Shown piece after piece: positions 1 through 7,568 of a DNA stretch of 12,313 nt. Below the pieces are notes generated by a model. The model was not told the DNA's origin. It did no database searches and was given only the letters and a program-made list of their open reading frames with translations. The DNA is from Chitinispirillaceae bacterium. Lineage in GTDB: Bacteria; Fibrobacterota; Chitinivibrionia; Chitinivibrionales; Chitinispirillaceae. The translations under genes and the position numbers were made by a program. Each line of letters starts with the position of its first letter. The first letter of the stretch is position 1. The stretch is from contig JAFGOU010000485.1 in NCBI GenBank assembly GCA_016926315.1, positions 1 to 12,313 of the forward strand. Direction: 5' to 3'.

Positions 1-2018
1 AGGAAGCGTTCGATCCCGGCGAAAAACGGGACTTTTCGCAACAGGACGACTCTTTGTACGAAGCGCCCATCCCGCTCGCGCCGCTCAAGATCAATCCCCG
101 GAAGCTCTCGATAACCGAACCCGAGGCAGGACTGGAGATCGGCAAGCCGTTCGAGACCTCCCTCGACAGCCTGCTCACCCGTACGCCCGCGGACAGGAAC
201 GAACGTGTGGTCTGGCTCTCGCTCTGGTCAAAATACAAAGGCAAGGTCAGGGAGATGCAGCTTGCTGAGGACGCGAAGGTCGATGACGCAGGCAATGCCA
301 CGGTCCGCTCCCCGCGCCTGCCTGAAAACCCTGACTGGAAAAACGATCCAAACAAATCCCCTGAGGAGCCTGTCGAGTACTGGTGGCGGGCGGAGAGCAA
401 ATACATGGACGGGTATTTTGAGGGGGAGAAGGCGAGATGGCCGAAAAAACAAAAAACGCCGAAAATAGGCGTGTTTGTGGATTGTCATATGCATACCAAC
501 CCGCCCAAGAGCGCACCGCTGCCCACGGTGTGGGTGCAGCATCCACTGCTCAAGTCGCAGACTCCAGACTGGAATGAGATGGAATCAAAACCCTGGAAAA
601 CGTTGCTGGAAGTAGTCAAACATGACCTGCCAGGGCTTGCGGATAAAAACGCGGAACAGCTGGGCGCAATGGCATTGGATGAGTCGGAAAAGGTGCTGAA
701 GGATGCGTCCCTTAACGAGATGATGGTTGAGCCTGACGAGCGAAAGCGGATACTGGTGAACATGCCGATTGATATCGAAATGGCGCACTACTGGGGGTAT
801 GACGGGAGGCCGGTGTATGAGCAGAACGAGAAGGGGGAGCTGGGGTACTGGAGGTATGAAAAGGCAGGAAAGCGGGAATGGGTTGGATTGGATGTATTAG
901 AGGTTGAAAAACTTCAGTCAATAACCAAACAGTTCTCATCAATCCAGACAATTGCATCCAAAAACTCTGGATCATTTGCAAGTTTTTTCCCCTTTGATCC
1001 TCGACATTGGCTTGGTGCTGTTTCTAAAAACAGTCTCGGCGTTTTGGTGGAGGTTTTCGAGAACATCGTCCAATTTTCTTCAAATGCGACCAAACTAAAA
1101 AAATTCACCGCCATCGGCTTCAAGCTCTACACCGCTCTCGGCTATCGCCCTGACGATTATAAACCCCGTTCAGTCACCAGCCTTGGAAAGATTCCTGAAC
1201 GGAAAACCCTCGAAGCAAAACTTCCCGACCTTGCCGATTTCTATACCGTCTGCGAATCCAACCACATCCCCATTACCTGCCACTGTTCTCGCGGCGGCAT
1301 TTTTGCCCACGATTTCATGCTCTATTACGACTACCTGTTCGGCGGAGACGACGCCTCAGAAAAGCAGAAAAAAGAATTTTTCCACCATCACTATGTCAGC
1401 CCCTTTGCCTGGGAGAACGTGCTCAGGGATTATAACGAGCTGCACCTCTGCCTTGCCCATTTCGGCGGCGAGGAGGAGTGGCGGTCTGAAAAGGGGACCG
1501 ATTTCTCATGGGCGCAGAAATGCATCGATCTGGCGCTGACGTATAAAAATTTCTACGTGGATATCTCCTATTTCATTTTCAAGGCAATCGAGATGGTCGA
1601 TTGCAACAAGGTGGCATGTTCCCAGGAGAGTTGCTTGTATCGAGGCCAGAAGGTCCCGCGCACCGCGAACTGCCCTGAATGGTATGAGGAGGTCCCTGCG
1701 AAAGGCAAGCTTAAAGAAGTGCTGCGGAAATATCCCAGGCTCAAGGAAAAAATCCTGTTTGGCACCGACTGGTACCTGATCGGAGCGGAAGAGCAGAAGT
1801 ATGGCAGGTACAACCAGTATTTTAACAGGAGCATCAAGATTCTTTCTGAAATAGACAAGGAACTGCCGGCATATACCATGAGCATCAATCCGAAGAGGTT
1901 TCTGAAGCTGGACAGCGTCGCGGACATGATGGTGAAGAAGCTGGGACAGGAGTTCGGCGGGTTAAAGGCAATGGTTGAACATAACATGCACGACGAGATC
2001 GGGAAGTATTACGTATGA
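1..2018 (+). CDS. Amidohydrolase-superfamily (TIM-barrel metal hydrolase) protein, 5' end outside window
   Basis: The frame is open from base 3, so the gene starts upstream; the TTG at 54 is only an internal codon. Numbering from that TTG (654 codons), a complete amidohydrolase metal site can be seen: HMH at 145-147 (strand 1), K357 in GFKLYTALGY (candidate carbamylated bridging lysine), H410 in CHCSRGG, H469 in LAHFGG and D572 in FGTDW. A typical family ending, NPKRFLKL, follows near 612-619. This predicts a mono- or binuclear metal hydrolase acting on C-N, C-O or P-O bonds; the substrate is unknown. Unusual features are a ~140-residue N-terminal extension, a ~200-residue insertion between the HxH and the Lys, and a four-cysteine insert (C517, C522, C527, C540). 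Bases ~901-1080 (residues ~283-342) are only about 40% G+C by hand count, well below the flanks. The stop overlaps the next ATG (ATGA, 2015-2018), so the lipoprotein is probably translationally coupled. The fold is fairly sure; the function is not. Confidence 0.5.
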   Translation, partial: EAFDPGEKRDFSQQDDSLYEAPIPLAPLKINPRKLSITEPEAGLEIGKPFETSLDSLLTRTPADRNERVVWLSLWSKYKGKVREMQLAEDAKVDDAGNATVRSPRLPENPDWKNDPNKSPEEPVEYWWRAESKYMDGYFEGEKARWPKKQKTPKIGVFVDCHMHTNPPKSAPLPTVWVQHPLLKSQTPDWNEMESKPWKTLLEVVKHDLPGLADKNAEQLGAMALDESEKVLKDASLNEMMVEPDERKRILVNMPIDIEMAHYWGYDGRPVYEQNEKGELGYWRYEKAGKREWVGLDVLEVEKLQSITKQFSSIQTIASKNSGSFASFFPFDPRHWLGAVSKNSLGVLVEVFENIVQFSSNATKLKKFTAIGFKLYTALGYRPDDYKPRSVTSLGKIPERKTLEAKLPDLADFYTVCESNHIPITCHCSRGGIFAHDFMLYYDYLFGGDDASEKQKKEFFHHHYVSPFAWENVLRDYNELHLCLAHFGGEEEWRSEKGTDFSWAQKCIDLALTYKNFYVDISYFIFKAIEMVDCNKVACSQESCLYRGQKVPRTANCPEWYEEVPAKGKLKEVLRKYPRLKEKILFGTDWYLIGAEEQKYGRYNQYFNRSIKILSEIDKELPAYTMSINPKRFLKLDSVADMMVKKLGQEFGGLKAMVEHNMHDEIGKYYV

Positions 2019-3208
2019 AAAAAAACAGGATATTGATTATAGGCATAGTGCTGGCAGCACTGGTGATTTCCTGCGCTGCCGGCAGACAAGGGGTGAAAAA
2101 TATGGAAAAAGACAGTTGGCCGGTAACTCCGGTTGAGATTGGTTTTAAGGAGCGTATTGTATCGATATTTCCGGTTTCATTAAATGGATCATTTGGTATG
2201 ATAGCCGGTAAGCCCGATCATGAAACATTAAGGATAGGTGAGATCAGAGGTGATAAGCTGTGCTTTGATGTTATTCCAAGAGCACGGTTTAAACCGGCAT
2301 CTGAAAAAGGCCTCTGCGCCAAAGGTTGCTCGGAAATGCTGATGTGCGGAAACAGGGTTTTACGGTGGGTGAATCTTGAAAAGAAAACCGAAGAAATCGT
2401 TTATTGGGGAATGGGTATAGTGACTCAAAATACCTATCAGAAAATGAAAGTTTTTGATGAGGAAAAAAGAATCGTATTAACGGTAGTTTCGCCGCTTTAC
2501 AACGATGATTTCACCGAGATCGTCAATAATACGTCAACTATAACGCATGATAACCTTATTGACAAAAAAAGGGTAAAACAGGTTCCTGTCTGCACGGAAT
2601 CACAAGAATATAAAACCAACCGAAGAAGCGATTTCAATGCAGACCCCCTCGTCTCCTTCGGCTCTTCCTTTGTCATCTACCGCGAGAGTCACGAATACCG
2701 CTGGCTTTCGGTCAACAACGAGCTCGACTACATCGACCACCCCCTCAGGGACACGCTCAACGAATACCGCGACTACTTTGCCACCGACCTTGTCTCCCTC
2801 GAAATAGCGCCTGATCGGCCGCATGCGGTCGCCATCTGCCACCAGGGGATCGGTCAGCGCCATTTTGCATCAGTCATCCAGTGGAACAAGGCCCCGGCAG
2901 TCATGCCGGTCCCTCTGACCTTGCAGAAAAATGAGGACATCGAGTACTCCTCACTTCTTCTCTCCCCTTCCGGCACCTGGGCGTATTTCAACACCAGCGG
3001 CGGTCCCGCAGGGTCCCGCCACTTCCTCCTCTATCTCGACCCCGACCTTCCCGGCGGCTGCCTGCCGCCGTTTGAGCTGGGCGTTCGCGCCAGCGACAGC
3101 AAGGCGACCTGGATCACGACGCCTGAAGGGTTTGTCATGCAGGTGGGAGAAAAAATGCTGTACTGGGACCTGTCGAGGTTCGATCCGCGATCTTTTCTAT
3201 GGGAGTGA
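2015..3208 (+). CDS. Predicted lipoprotein of unknown function, coupled to the amidohydrolase
   Basis: This 397-residue protein begins with a lipoprotein signal: a KK-R n-region, a hydrophobic stretch and a VISC lipobox with C20 as the lipidated residue. It should therefore be membrane-anchored and face the periplasm or outside. I do not recognise a family. The C-terminal half has repeated strand-like segments (for example SPSGTWAYFN near 318-327, then LLYLDPD), suggestive of beta-propeller blades. The start ATG overlaps the upstream stop (ATGA), so both genes are probably made together; the lipoprotein could be a partner, inhibitor or anchor of the hydrolase. G+C is low in the first ~625 bases (about 40% in a counted 60-base line) and jumps near 2640 (57% in the next counted line) without a break in the reading frame. 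The stop lies ~30 bases before the point where homology of the convergent Bro-N gene ends, so its own C-terminus may also have been altered by that junction. Confidence 0.5.
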   Translation: MKKNRILIIGIVLAALVISCAAGRQGVKNMEKDSWPVTPVEIGFKERIVSIFPVSLNGSFGMIAGKPDHETLRIGEIRGDKLCFDVIPRARFKPASEKGLCAKGCSEMLMCGNRVLRWVNLEKKTEEIVYWGMGIVTQNTYQKMKVFDEEKRIVLTVVSPLYNDDFTEIVNNTSTITHDNLIDKKRVKQVPVCTESQEYKTNRRSDFNADPLVSFGSSFVIYRESHEYRWLSVNNELDYIDHPLRDTLNEYRDYFATDLVSLEIAPDRPHAVAICHQGIGQRHFASVIQWNKAPAVMPVPLTLQKNEDIEYSSLLLSPSGTWAYFNTSGGPAGSRHFLLYLDPDLPGGCLPPFELGVRASDSKATWITTPEGFVMQVGEKMLYWDLSRFDPRSFLWE

Positions 3209-3608
3209 TGAGCAGTGGCGCAATAAAAAAAGGGTTCTCCATTGCCAGTTCTGGATTTTCAATCTCGTCTATTCGCTCTTTGCCGACTCGCGCAAGCCAG
3301 CGTTTCAACGGCTCGACTTTTGGTGAAGGTACCGATTGAATAATACGAAAAATCGTTTCGGTTTCCGCGCAATCGGTTTCACGTAGCTTTCCATCCGGAG
3401 CGGGCATTTTCAACTGTCCGATTTTTTCGGACACTTCAACATAACCCTCTGAGATCAGCTTCCTTTTTAAATCACTCCAGTATTTCCGCGGCCGACCGCC
3501 ACCGACCAACACCTCAATAATGTCAATGATAGAAAACCACCAACTGCCGTTAGAGAGGACTTTTCGAATTCGTTTTCCCTGGAAAAGAGCAATTTTATTT
3601 TCCTTCAT
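3135..3608 (-). CDS. Bro-N domain (phage antirepressor-like) protein, 3'-truncated
   Basis: Residues 1 to ~123 match the Bro-N antirepressor-like family as I know it: an N-terminal IALFQGKRIRKV strand pair, WWFSIIDIIEVL, PRKYWSDLKRKL, SEKIGQLKMPAPDGK, RETDCAETETIFRIIQS, PSPKVEPLKRWLA and ERIDEIENPELAM. Members of this type normally continue for roughly another 120-150 residues. Here the last ~34 residues (from ENPFF, about base 3240 down to 3135) look unrelated, and they run antisense into the end of the lipoprotein gene. The C-terminal domain has therefore been lost at a junction near 3210-3243. The start ATG overlaps the end of the restriction-modification gene by 14 nt, and GAGGA sits 5 nt upstream of it. 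Full-length Bro-N proteins are DNA-binding antirepressors or of unknown role; whether this stump is functional is doubtful. Confidence 0.5.
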   Translation of the reverse strand: MKENKIALFQGKRIRKVLSNGSWWFSIIDIIEVLVGGGRPRKYWSDLKRKLISEGYVEVSEKIGQLKMPAPDGKLRETDCAETETIFRIIQSVPSPKVEPLKRWLARVGKERIDEIENPELAMENPFFIAPLLITPIEKIADRTSTGPSTAFFLPPA

Positions 3609-6600
3609 AGGAGTCCTCGATAATCTTTATCTCCTCGTCGGTCAGGCCGTAGAGTTCGTAAACAAGCTCGTCGATGCGGCGGTCGGTGGATTCGATCTGG
3701 CGCTGGTAGAGGGTTTTTAAATGGTTGTCTGCCGTTTGCGCCTGCTTTTTGAATAAATCAAGAGTGCCACGCACAATGGCTGTAATATTCACAACGAGTG
3801 TCTTTTGTTTTCCTTCGGCCCTGTCCTGAGGAAAGATAGGAAGCTGGCCGAGATACATCGGCTTGTATTCATAATAACCGCCTTGCTTTGTCGATGCGAT
3901 TGAATGCATGACAAAATCAACAGTGGAAGAGTTCAGCAACCCAAGAAGATACAGGTTGTCTGAACCGATAATTGTCGTTTTATCGTTGGAGAATAATCCG
4001 CCCTCATCAAACGAATAGGTGGAGGATTGTATTATCGCTGGAACGATAATTTTAGGTTTCTGAAATTCTTCATAGTATTCACAGGCACGTAATTCCCACC
4101 AGTAGTCACCCTGGTCGTAACGGTTGGCTGCATTTTTTTCATATGGCCCCAGATGCATTGCTAATGCAGGTAATTTCGATTTAAAACTCTGCCAAGGAGT
4201 TGAATTTTTTTGTAATTGCGAATTTGTCCAACCCTTTGGTATAAGAATAAGGAATTGGTTGATCGCACCGCAATACCATTTTTGCACATCACGCCCCGAC
4301 AGAAAGGGTTTTATCATTTCTTTGGATTTGGGATCCTCTTTGATAAGCTTTTTTCTTGTTTTGCCATCAATAATGAATGCCTCATTGTATCCGGTTTTGA
4401 TGCCGTAAAAAATTTGCCCGTCAACGAATTTTTTCAGTGGAATCCCTTGTGCTCTGATTTTTTCCAACAGTTTCACGCTCTTCTTGTCCTGCAAAGACCA
4501 CCCTTCATCCCGCAAGGAATTCAATGATATTTTAAAACTGTTTTCGTTGACATACGTGGGAAGATCCTTGAAATCAAGCGATTCGACCCTGCAAACCGAA
4601 ATCTGCTGGCGCGCTCTGGTTTTGTTGATCGTAATCACGCAGGGGTAGGTTGTGGCATTTTTAAAGACCGGCAGACCGCCGAAGTCGACAATTTCGGATA
4701 TAAGATGTTCCTTGAGCCATGACCGGAGCGGTGCGCCGTAATTCGCGCGCATCCATTTATTCGCCACAATAATCGAAAATATTCCGTTTTCATTCAAAAT
4801 GCGTACGCCGCGTTCGAAAAAATAGGTGTACAGGTCTGCCATACCGTGATACACCTTAAATTTACTTTTGTAATACTCTTTGAATTCACCAAGCATCTCC
4901 TGTCTGACATACGGCGGGTTCCCTATCACCGCGTCGAACCCTCCAGCCTTCATTATCTCCCTGAATCCGTGCGGTCCGTCCCAGTCAAACGGATTAACCC
5001 TCGCGTGCTCCTTTTCTTCCTCGCTCTCCGCATCGCCATACAAAGGTAAGGTCTCCTGCACACCCTGGGCCTGGAAATAATCCGTCCCGACAAGCGAATT
5101 CCCGCACTTGATATTATTCCCCAAATCCGGCAGCGCCCGTTCGTGGAACAGTTTCAGTTGTTGCGCTATGGTCTGTTCGTTCTCGCCTTCGAGCACCTTA
5201 AGCAACAGCGACAGCTTCGTCACCTCGACCGCTTGCGAGTCGATATCAACGCCGTAGATGTTGTTAATCAGGATCTTCTTCCGCTCGGGCGTGGTGAGGC
5301 GGAACTCTCCTGCGCGTGCCTTGTAGATGGTCGGGTTCTTTCCGGTAACCCATTTTTCCGGGTCGTTGTTCGTGTACCAGTCACGGTGCCAGTCCAGGAG
5401 GTGCTGGTACGCGCCGATAAGGAACGAGCCGGACCCGCAGGCAGGGTCGAGAATCTTTAGCGCGGACGCCTGTTTCGGCGTCTTTCCTTCGAGCAGCTTG
5501 CCGACCGTGTTTTTTACGATGTAATCCACGATATAGGTGGGTGTGTAAAATACGCCGCCTGCCTTTTTGACCTCGGGTTTGTCCTCGACCTTTGCCTGAT
5601 GCCCTGCGGTCAGGCGGATGACCTTGCCGAGGAACTGTTCATACACCTGTCCCAGAATATCTGCCGGAAGAACGGAAAACTCATACGCGCTGTCAGGGTA
5701 ATACAGGTTCTGGATGATCTGCTTGAGGACTTTATCGTCTATATCGAGCCGGAGTGTTATATTGTCCGGCGATTCCTCGCGCCCCTTCTCCTCCCTGAAA
5801 TGGAACAGGCCGGAGTTGTATCGTTCGTCCGCCTCGCGGAACAGGGCGCAGAGGCGCTTGTAGACGTTCTCGCCGTTAAGGTGAGAAAGCAACCGGCCGT
5901 AGTCCTCGATCCCCCGGTCTTCGCAAATACGCAGAAAAATCAGCCGGTCAATGGTCCGCTGTACCGCGAAATTAAGGTCGCGGGAGGAGAGTTTTTCGTT
6001 GCGGATGGCAATATTGCGGGCAAGCAGGTCGCGCCACGTTTCGATTTCCGTGAGGAAGGCGCCATCAACTTCCGAGGTGCCTTTTTTCGCCTTGTTGGTT
6101 TCCGCGTAGCGGTCGAACGAGCCCTTTAAAACGGCATCTTTCGAGAATACCGAAGCGATCTCGTCCCATCGTTTTTCGTACTCGTCGTAGCGGATATAGA
6201 GGATGCGGCCAATGCTTGCCTTGTCGGTTTTGACCGGCTTGACCCTGCAATCGTAGACCGAAAACTCCTCGAAATCGCTAAGGATTGAAAGCGGCAGTTT
6301 GGCAGACCAGGCATAGCGCCGGAGCTGGAACGCAGGTTCGATATCGTCTTTGATATTGATGAAGGGTTTCTTTGCCTCGACAAAGAACTTGCGCGTGCCT
6401 CCCACCCGGAACGAATAATCCGGCGCTTTGGTCGCGGTACCGATCTTTACCGCATCTTCGTGGATGACCTCCTTATATGCTTCGGCATAGCCCTGCTTGT
6501 TGGCAACATCCCATCCGAGCGCCTCGAAAAAAGGGTCGAGGAATTCACGGCGGAGCTGGGTTTCGTTGTAGGTCGAAGCGGAATAGGAGTCGCGATTTTC

Positions 6601-6642
6601 GGTAAAGCGGGAGATGAGGATTTTAAGCGAATCAGGGGCCAT
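3595..6642 (-). CDS. Type IIG-like restriction-modification enzyme (nuclease + Eco57I-type N6-adenine methylase + target recognition)
   Basis: The 1015-residue single chain carries cutting, methylation and recognition. The N-terminal HsdR-like nuclease has PD at 74-75 and EAK at 89-91 (a PD-ExK site). A helical linker at ~190-350 is followed by GGVFYTPTYIVDYIV (363-377). S-adenosylmethionine motif I is DPACGSGSF (399-407) and the catalytic NPPY for adenine-N6 is at 575-578. The C-terminal TaqI-like recognition part has the usual KPFLSGRDVQKW (778-789) and YLLGLLNS (898-905), then a coiled tail. All key motifs are intact and there is no frameshift, so the enzyme is probably active. The start is ATG with AAAGG 6 nt upstream. 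The recognition part is about 40% G+C (3901-4560, hand count) while counted lines of the nuclease/methylase part are mostly 57-62%, suggesting exchange of the specificity segment. No separate methylase or S subunit is present, as expected for this class. The recognition sequence cannot be predicted. Confidence 0.5.
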   Translation of the reverse strand: MAPDSLKILISRFTENRDSYSASTYNETQLRREFLDPFFEALGWDVANKQGYAEAYKEVIHEDAVKIGTATKAPDYSFRVGGTRKFFVEAKKPFINIKDDIEPAFQLRRYAWSAKLPLSILSDFEEFSVYDCRVKPVKTDKASIGRILYIRYDEYEKRWDEIASVFSKDAVLKGSFDRYAETNKAKKGTSEVDGAFLTEIETWRDLLARNIAIRNEKLSSRDLNFAVQRTIDRLIFLRICEDRGIEDYGRLLSHLNGENVYKRLCALFREADERYNSGLFHFREEKGREESPDNITLRLDIDDKVLKQIIQNLYYPDSAYEFSVLPADILGQVYEQFLGKVIRLTAGHQAKVEDKPEVKKAGGVFYTPTYIVDYIVKNTVGKLLEGKTPKQASALKILDPACGSGSFLIGAYQHLLDWHRDWYTNNDPEKWVTGKNPTIYKARAGEFRLTTPERKKILINNIYGVDIDSQAVEVTKLSLLLKVLEGENEQTIAQQLKLFHERALPDLGNNIKCGNSLVGTDYFQAQGVQETLPLYGDAESEEEKEHARVNPFDWDGPHGFREIMKAGGFDAVIGNPPYVRQEMLGEFKEYYKSKFKVYHGMADLYTYFFERGVRILNENGIFSIIVANKWMRANYGAPLRSWLKEHLISEIVDFGGLPVFKNATTYPCVITINKTRARQQISVCRVESLDFKDLPTYVNENSFKISLNSLRDEGWSLQDKKSVKLLEKIRAQGIPLKKFVDGQIFYGIKTGYNEAFIIDGKTRKKLIKEDPKSKEMIKPFLSGRDVQKWYCGAINQFLILIPKGWTNSQLQKNSTPWQSFKSKLPALAMHLGPYEKNAANRYDQGDYWWELRACEYYEEFQKPKIIVPAIIQSSTYSFDEGGLFSNDKTTIIGSDNLYLLGLLNSSTVDFVMHSIASTKQGGYYEYKPMYLGQLPIFPQDRAEGKQKTLVVNITAIVRGTLDLFKKQAQTADNHLKTLYQRQIESTDRRIDELVYELYGLTDEEIKIIEDSYEGK

Positions 6643-6715
6643 GCAGAGCCTTTCTCCGAATTCCAGGGGTGAATGACCTTAACAATATGCACCATGCACC
6701 CGAACAAGGCAAGGG

Positions 6716-6744
6716 TGAGGGTGGAAGAAACATCCTGACCCTCA
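6716..6744. promoter_or_regulatory. Inverted repeat in the divergent region between the restriction-modification gene and the LiaF-like gene
   Basis: TGAGGGT (6716-6722) and ACCCTCA (6738-6744) are perfect 7-bp complements. Inside them GGA (6723-6725) pairs with TCC (6733-6735), giving a 10-bp stem with a 2-nt bulge and a 7-nt loop. The same 190-bp divergent region holds TGCACC three times (6688, 6695, 6758), the last two as TGCACCCG. There is no T-tract, so a terminator is unlikely. It may be an operator or a transcript hairpin controlling either divergent gene. No convincing -35/-10 pair was found here. Confidence 0.5.
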
Positions 6745-6817
6745 GACCTGGCAATTTTGCACCCGGGAACATGATAATCTATTTTCCCTGGAGGAATAAA
6801 ACCATCAACAGTCAAGA

Positions 6818-6823
6818 GGGAGG
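6818..6823 (+). promoter_or_regulatory. Ribosome binding site that decides the start of the LiaF-like gene
   Basis: GGGAGG lies 10 nt before the ATG at 6834. The earlier in-frame ATG at 6825 is only 1 nt away and GTG 6828 only 4 nt away, both too close. The ATG at 6669 would add a 55-residue non-hydrophobic, low-complexity leader with no good Shine-Dalgarno sequence. ATG 6834 also places the first membrane helix directly at the N-terminus, as in the family. Confidence 0.5.
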
Positions 6824-6833
6824 AATGGTGAAA

Positions 6834-7385
6834 ATGGGTTTTTTATTTTCCGGCCTTTTCTGGGGAGTCATCCTGATTCTTCTGGGTGTTTCAGTCATTG
6901 TCAATATCGTGTTTCACATTCACGTGCCGTTTTTCCGCATCGTCATCGCGCTCATTCTTGTGTATGCCGGAATCAGGGTGCTTGCCGGCGGGCACTGGTG
7001 GCAGGGGCGTGGCGGATCGTCCTCCTGCTGCGCGTCGGCGGTTAAGGCCGACGCTTTTATTGCAAAGAACGAGGGTGACGAATACAGCATTGTGTTCGGC
7101 CGCAGCACCTTTGACGCTGAAACGATCTTTGCCGCCGACAGCGGCAGGACGGCGTGCAGAATCAACACTGTTTTCGGCTACTCGGTGGTACGGATTCCAA
7201 AGTCCCTGCCGGTCGTGGTGCGGGTGAATTCAGCGTTCAGCGGGGTGCGGCTTCCCGACGGGTCGGTGTCGGCCTTTGGCCAGACCGTCTACCGCAACGA
7301 TGCCGCGCGCGCGGCAGCGCAGGAGAACATCAAATCGATTGATTTGAGCGTGGTATTCGGCGGCTGCCATATCGAGGAGCGGTAG
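6834..7385 (+). CDS. LiaF-like membrane protein (two N-terminal helices + C-terminal beta domain)
   Basis: The 183-residue product has two membrane helices at ~5-27 and ~33-51 with the GLFWGVILILLG pattern of the DUF5668/LiaF transmembrane domain. A short glycine/serine/cysteine linker (SSSCC near 62-66) follows, then a soluble domain at ~70-183 with repeated IVFGRST, NTVFGY, NSAFSG and SVVFGG strands, typical of the LiaF C-terminal 'cell wall-active antibiotics response' fold. LiaF proteins in Firmicutes inhibit a LiaRS envelope-stress two-component system. In other phyla stand-alone homologues are common and their role is uncertain. No kinase or response regulator is adjacent here. The gene appears monocistronic, between a divergent restriction-modification gene and a terminator at 7499-7520. 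The family call is fairly sure; the function is inferred only. Confidence 0.5.
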   Translation: MGFLFSGLFWGVILILLGVSVIVNIVFHIHVPFFRIVIALILVYAGIRVLAGGHWWQGRGGSSSCCASAVKADAFIAKNEGDEYSIVFGRSTFDAETIFAADSGRTACRINTVFGYSVVRIPKSLPVVVRVNSAFSGVRLPDGSVSAFGQTVYRNDAARAAAQENIKSIDLSVVFGGCHIEER

Positions 7386-7498
7386 ACGCGGATTCAGCCC
7401 CTTTATAAGGTATCCCGCAAGACCCTGCCATGGCTGACTTGGCAAAAAAAGCGGGGATCCGAAAACTGACAACTCCCATGCCGGTCCTGCGGACCTCG

Positions 7499-7520
7499 GG
7501 TGAGGTGATCTCACCTTTTT
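7499..7520 (+). terminator. Rho-independent terminator downstream of the LiaF-like gene
   Basis: GGTGAG (7499-7504), loop GTGAT, CTCACC (7510-7515) and then TTTTT form a compact perfect 6-bp hairpin with a U-tract. A second small hairpin, GGTCC-TGC-GGACC, lies just upstream (7483-7495). It sits ~115 nt after the LiaF-like stop and would isolate that gene from the downstream regulator. Confidence 0.5.
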
Positions 7521-7568
7521 CTGTACTGAGCCGAGTCGAGGCGAGCATTTCGACAAGCTCAATGTAAC
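7521..7568. repeat. Dispersed palindromic repeat of the 'TTCGACAAGCTCA' type
   Basis: The element contains TGAGC (7527-7531) and GTCGA (7535-7539), complementary to TCGAC (7550-7554) and GCTCA (7557-7561), giving an imperfect palindrome. The half-sequence TTTCGACAAGCTCA closely resembles a short intergenic repeat found across many bacterial genomes. Only one copy is visible here, so the repeat status rests on recognition, not on a second copy in the window. Confidence 0.5.

Noticed and set aside
54..56. TTG as the true start of the amidohydrolase
   Set aside because: The frame is open back to base 3 with normal codons and there is no ribosome binding site before the TTG, so the gene most likely begins outside the window.
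5599..6129. 176-codon plus-strand open frame
   Set aside because: It lies antisense inside the nuclease/linker part of the restriction-modification gene, whose motifs are intact; no family features.
3595..6642. BREX/DISARM or type I restriction locus
   Set aside because: A single chain has nuclease, methylase and recognition parts, and no HsdS, HsdM, PglZ, DrmA or helicase gene is nearby.
6669..6833. Longer N-terminus for the LiaF-like protein
   Set aside because: The added segment is not similar to the family and lacks a Shine-Dalgarno sequence; ATG 6834 has GGGAGG at the right distance.
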